This document shows, piece by piece, positions 62,557-64,000 of a DNA stretch of 64,000 nt. The notes beneath the pieces were generated by a model, which was given only the letters and a program-made list of their open reading frames with translations, was not told the origin of the DNA and did not search any database. The stretch lies in NCBI GenBank assembly GCA_965601665.1, contig OZ271833.1, positions 1,984,001 through 2,048,000 of the forward strand, given 5' to 3'. The position numbers and the translations under genes are program-made. Every line of letters starts with the position of its first letter. Position 1 is the first letter of the stretch. The DNA is from JANQNX01 sp965601665. GTDB taxonomy: Bacteria > Pseudomonadota > Gammaproteobacteria > Eutrophobiales > Eutrophobiaceae.

Positions 62557-63852
62557 TTATTCGGAGTCGCGCCTGTATTCAGCAGACCGTGCGTGTGCTG
62601 TCAGTCCCTCACCTCTGGCAAGCACTGCAGCGGTATCGGCGATTTCAGTAACAGAAATGCTGGAGCACATGATTAATGAAGACTGTTTCTGGAAGTCATA
62701 AACACCAAGCGGCGACGAAAATCGTGCCGTCCTGGCCGTGGGCAAAACATGATTCGGGCCCGCACAGTAATCACCCAGCGATTCCGCTGCGTAGTGGCCC
62801 ATAAAAATTGCACCTGCGTGCCTGATATCAGGCAGCAATGCTTCAGGCTCACTCACTGCCAGTTCAAGGTGTTCAGGTGCAATGATATTGACAACGTTTG
62901 CCGCATCCTCAAGATCCTTTACTTTGATCAACGCGCCGTTACTGGCAAGTGAGGTCTTGATAATCGCGGCACGTTCCATATCCGGAAGCAGTTTATCGAC
63001 ACTGTCTGCAACCTTGTCGATGACGCTGTCATCAGTACAAATCAAGATAGCGCTGGCTTCTTCATCATGCTCTGCCTGGGCAAACATATCCATGGCAACC
63101 CAGTCCGGGTTGGCACTGTCATCGGCAACAATGACTACTTCGGAAGGGCCAGCGATCATATCGATACCAACAACGCCGAAGACCTGGCGCTTGGCGGTGG
63201 CCACATAGATATTGCCCGGGCCGACTATCTTGTCAACGCGAGGTACGGTTTCAGTGCCGTAGGCTAGCGCCGCTACAGCCTGCGCGCCGCCAATAGTAAA
63301 GACTCTCGTGGCGCCGGCAATGGCTGCTGCTGCCAGTACCAGATCGTTGCGTTCCTCGTCGGGGGTAGGTACCACCATGATAATCTCTTCAACGCCGGCG
63401 ACTTTTGCAGGAATGATATTCATCAGAACTGAAGAGGGGTATGCCGCTTTTCCACCGGGGACATAAACCCCTACCCTGTCCAACGCGGTGACCTTTTGCC
63501 CAAGCGTATTGCCTTCGCCATCCTGGTAGGACCAGGTCTGTTGTTTCTGGTGTTCGTGAAATTCCTTGACCCTGGCTGCGGCATGTTCGAGCCCTTGTTT
63601 GACCTCAGACGTAATCCTTTCCAGCGCTGCCTGCAACTCACTCGCGGGAATCTCGATGTCATCAGTCTGCGCCTGGCGACGATCAAAGCGGTTCGTGTAT
63701 TCAAGCAGTGCTTGATCACCGCGCGAGCGAATGTCAGCAATGATACTGTTTACTGTTGCCAGTACGTCAGGACCAGGTTCATCACTGCTGGAAAGCAATG
63801 CTTTCAACTGTTCGCTGAACTCTGGATGGCTGCTATCAAGCCGCTTTAACAT
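62557..63852 (-). CDS. hisD: Histidinol dehydrogenase HisD
   Basis: HisD oxidises histidinol to histidine in two NAD-dependent steps at a zinc site. The 431-aa protein shows VGVYVPGGKAAYPSSVLMN, IAGATRVFTIGGAQAVAALA, DMIAGPSEVVIVADD and AQAEHDEEASAIL, with the C-terminal HAGAIFMGHYAAESLGDYCAG block carrying zinc ligands (GHYAAESLGDY shown). It starts 2 nt after hisG. Confidence 0.98.
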   Translation of the reverse strand: MLKRLDSSHPEFSEQLKALLSSSDEPGPDVLATVNSIIADIRSRGDQALLEYTNRFDRRQAQTDDIEIPASELQAALERITSEVKQGLEHAAARVKEFHEHQKQQTWSYQDGEGNTLGQKVTALDRVGVYVPGGKAAYPSSVLMNIIPAKVAGVEEIIMVVPTPDEERNDLVLAAAAIAGATRVFTIGGAQAVAALAYGTETVPRVDKIVGPGNIYVATAKRQVFGVVGIDMIAGPSEVVIVADDSANPDWVAMDMFAQAEHDEEASAILICTDDSVIDKVADSVDKLLPDMERAAIIKTSLASNGALIKVKDLEDAANVVNIIAPEHLELAVSEPEALLPDIRHAGAIFMGHYAAESLGDYCAGPNHVLPTARTARFSSPLGVYDFQKQSSLIMCSSISVTEIADTAAVLARGEGLTAHARSAEYRRDSE

Positions 63853-63854
63853 GA

Positions 63855-64000
63855 CTATTCACCAACAACTTTTGCAAGGCTGCTCAATATAGGTTTTATC
63901 TGTGCGCTCTTCATCTTCATGGCAGCCTTGTTGACGATCAAGCGTGAACTGATATCGGTGATATGTTCCAGCGTAACCAGGCCATTTGCTTTCAACGTAT
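63855..64000 (-). CDS. hisG: ATP phosphoribosyltransferase HisG, C-terminal fragment
   Basis: The last 48 codons of a minus-strand frame are present, ending in TAG at 63857-63855. The visible stretch TLKANGLVTLEHITDISSRL, followed by IVNKAAMK, is the C-terminal signature of the short (HisZ-dependent) or intermediate HisG catalytic subunit. HisG starts histidine synthesis by joining ATP and PRPP. The protein ends soon after this block, without the long regulatory domain of HisG-L. The rest lies beyond the window edge. The gene order hisG-hisD-hisC indicates one operon. Confidence 0.93.
   Translation of the reverse strand, partial: TLKANGLVTLEHITDISSRLIVNKAAMKMKSAQIKPILSSLAKVVGE

Overview
The window is 64 kb of densely packed chromosome from a free-living gammaproteobacterium. 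The evidence is gene content and order: a full dcw (division and cell wall) cluster continuing into lpxC, dciA, an M23 peptidase, secA and argJ; a pilBCD-coaE-zapD-yacG block; an rsmI/lpoA-yraN-diaA-dolP block; sspAB next to petABC; and degS next to hisCDG. No tRNA, rRNA operon, CRISPR array, insertion sequence or prophage gene was seen. The genus cannot be named from what is visible.

Layout. 1-4.5 kb (+): the 3' end of pgeF, a Glu/Leu/Phe/Val-type dehydrogenase, and clpB behind a near-consensus heat-shock (sigma-32) promoter. 4.6-10.1 kb (+): pilB, pilC, pilD (type IV pilus motor, platform and prepilin peptidase), coaE, zapD, yacG. 10.1-17.5 kb: a Nudix/ThiE-like fusion, argJ, secA and an M23 peptidase on the minus strand, dciA on the plus strand, then lpxC. 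17.6-35.2 kb (-): the dcw operon, read from mraZ at 35.2 kb down to ftsZ at 17.6 kb, with a TTGACA/TATAGT promoter and three 10-bp-phased MraZ boxes. Most junctions in it overlap by 1, 4 or 8 nt.

35.4-46.2 kb holds the accessory content. It has a Sel1-repeat protein coupled to a YtoQ protein, the RNase P RNA gene (rnpB), a four-gene DNA repair operon (MBL-fold exonuclease, ATP-dependent DNA ligase, Lhr-like helicase, PdeM/MPE endonuclease), a HIT protein, an orphan Rap1a/Tai-like immunity protein, a sulfotransferase-like protein and a passenger-less autotransporter-type outer-membrane barrel. 46-57 kb: rsmI diverging from lpoA-yraN-diaA-dolP, a macrodomain protein, a DUF255 thioredoxin-fold protein, a spermidine-synthase-like methyltransferase, rapA, and sspA-sspB. 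57-64 kb: petABC (cytochrome bc1), degS, and hisC-hisD-hisG (cut by the window edge).

The gene products point to a Gram-negative, aerobically respiring cell with meso-DAP peptidoglycan, lipid A and probably type IV pili. Most of the window is conserved housekeeping, and I do not see a clearly undescribed multi-gene system. The points most worth a second look are a PilB that has lost three of four zinc-ligand cysteines, the DNA repair operon, the orphan Rap1a-like gene in a small accessory patch, the phased MraZ operator, the nested hairpin spanning the clpB stop codon, and the fact that all seven convergent gene pairs are separated by 15 bp or less.
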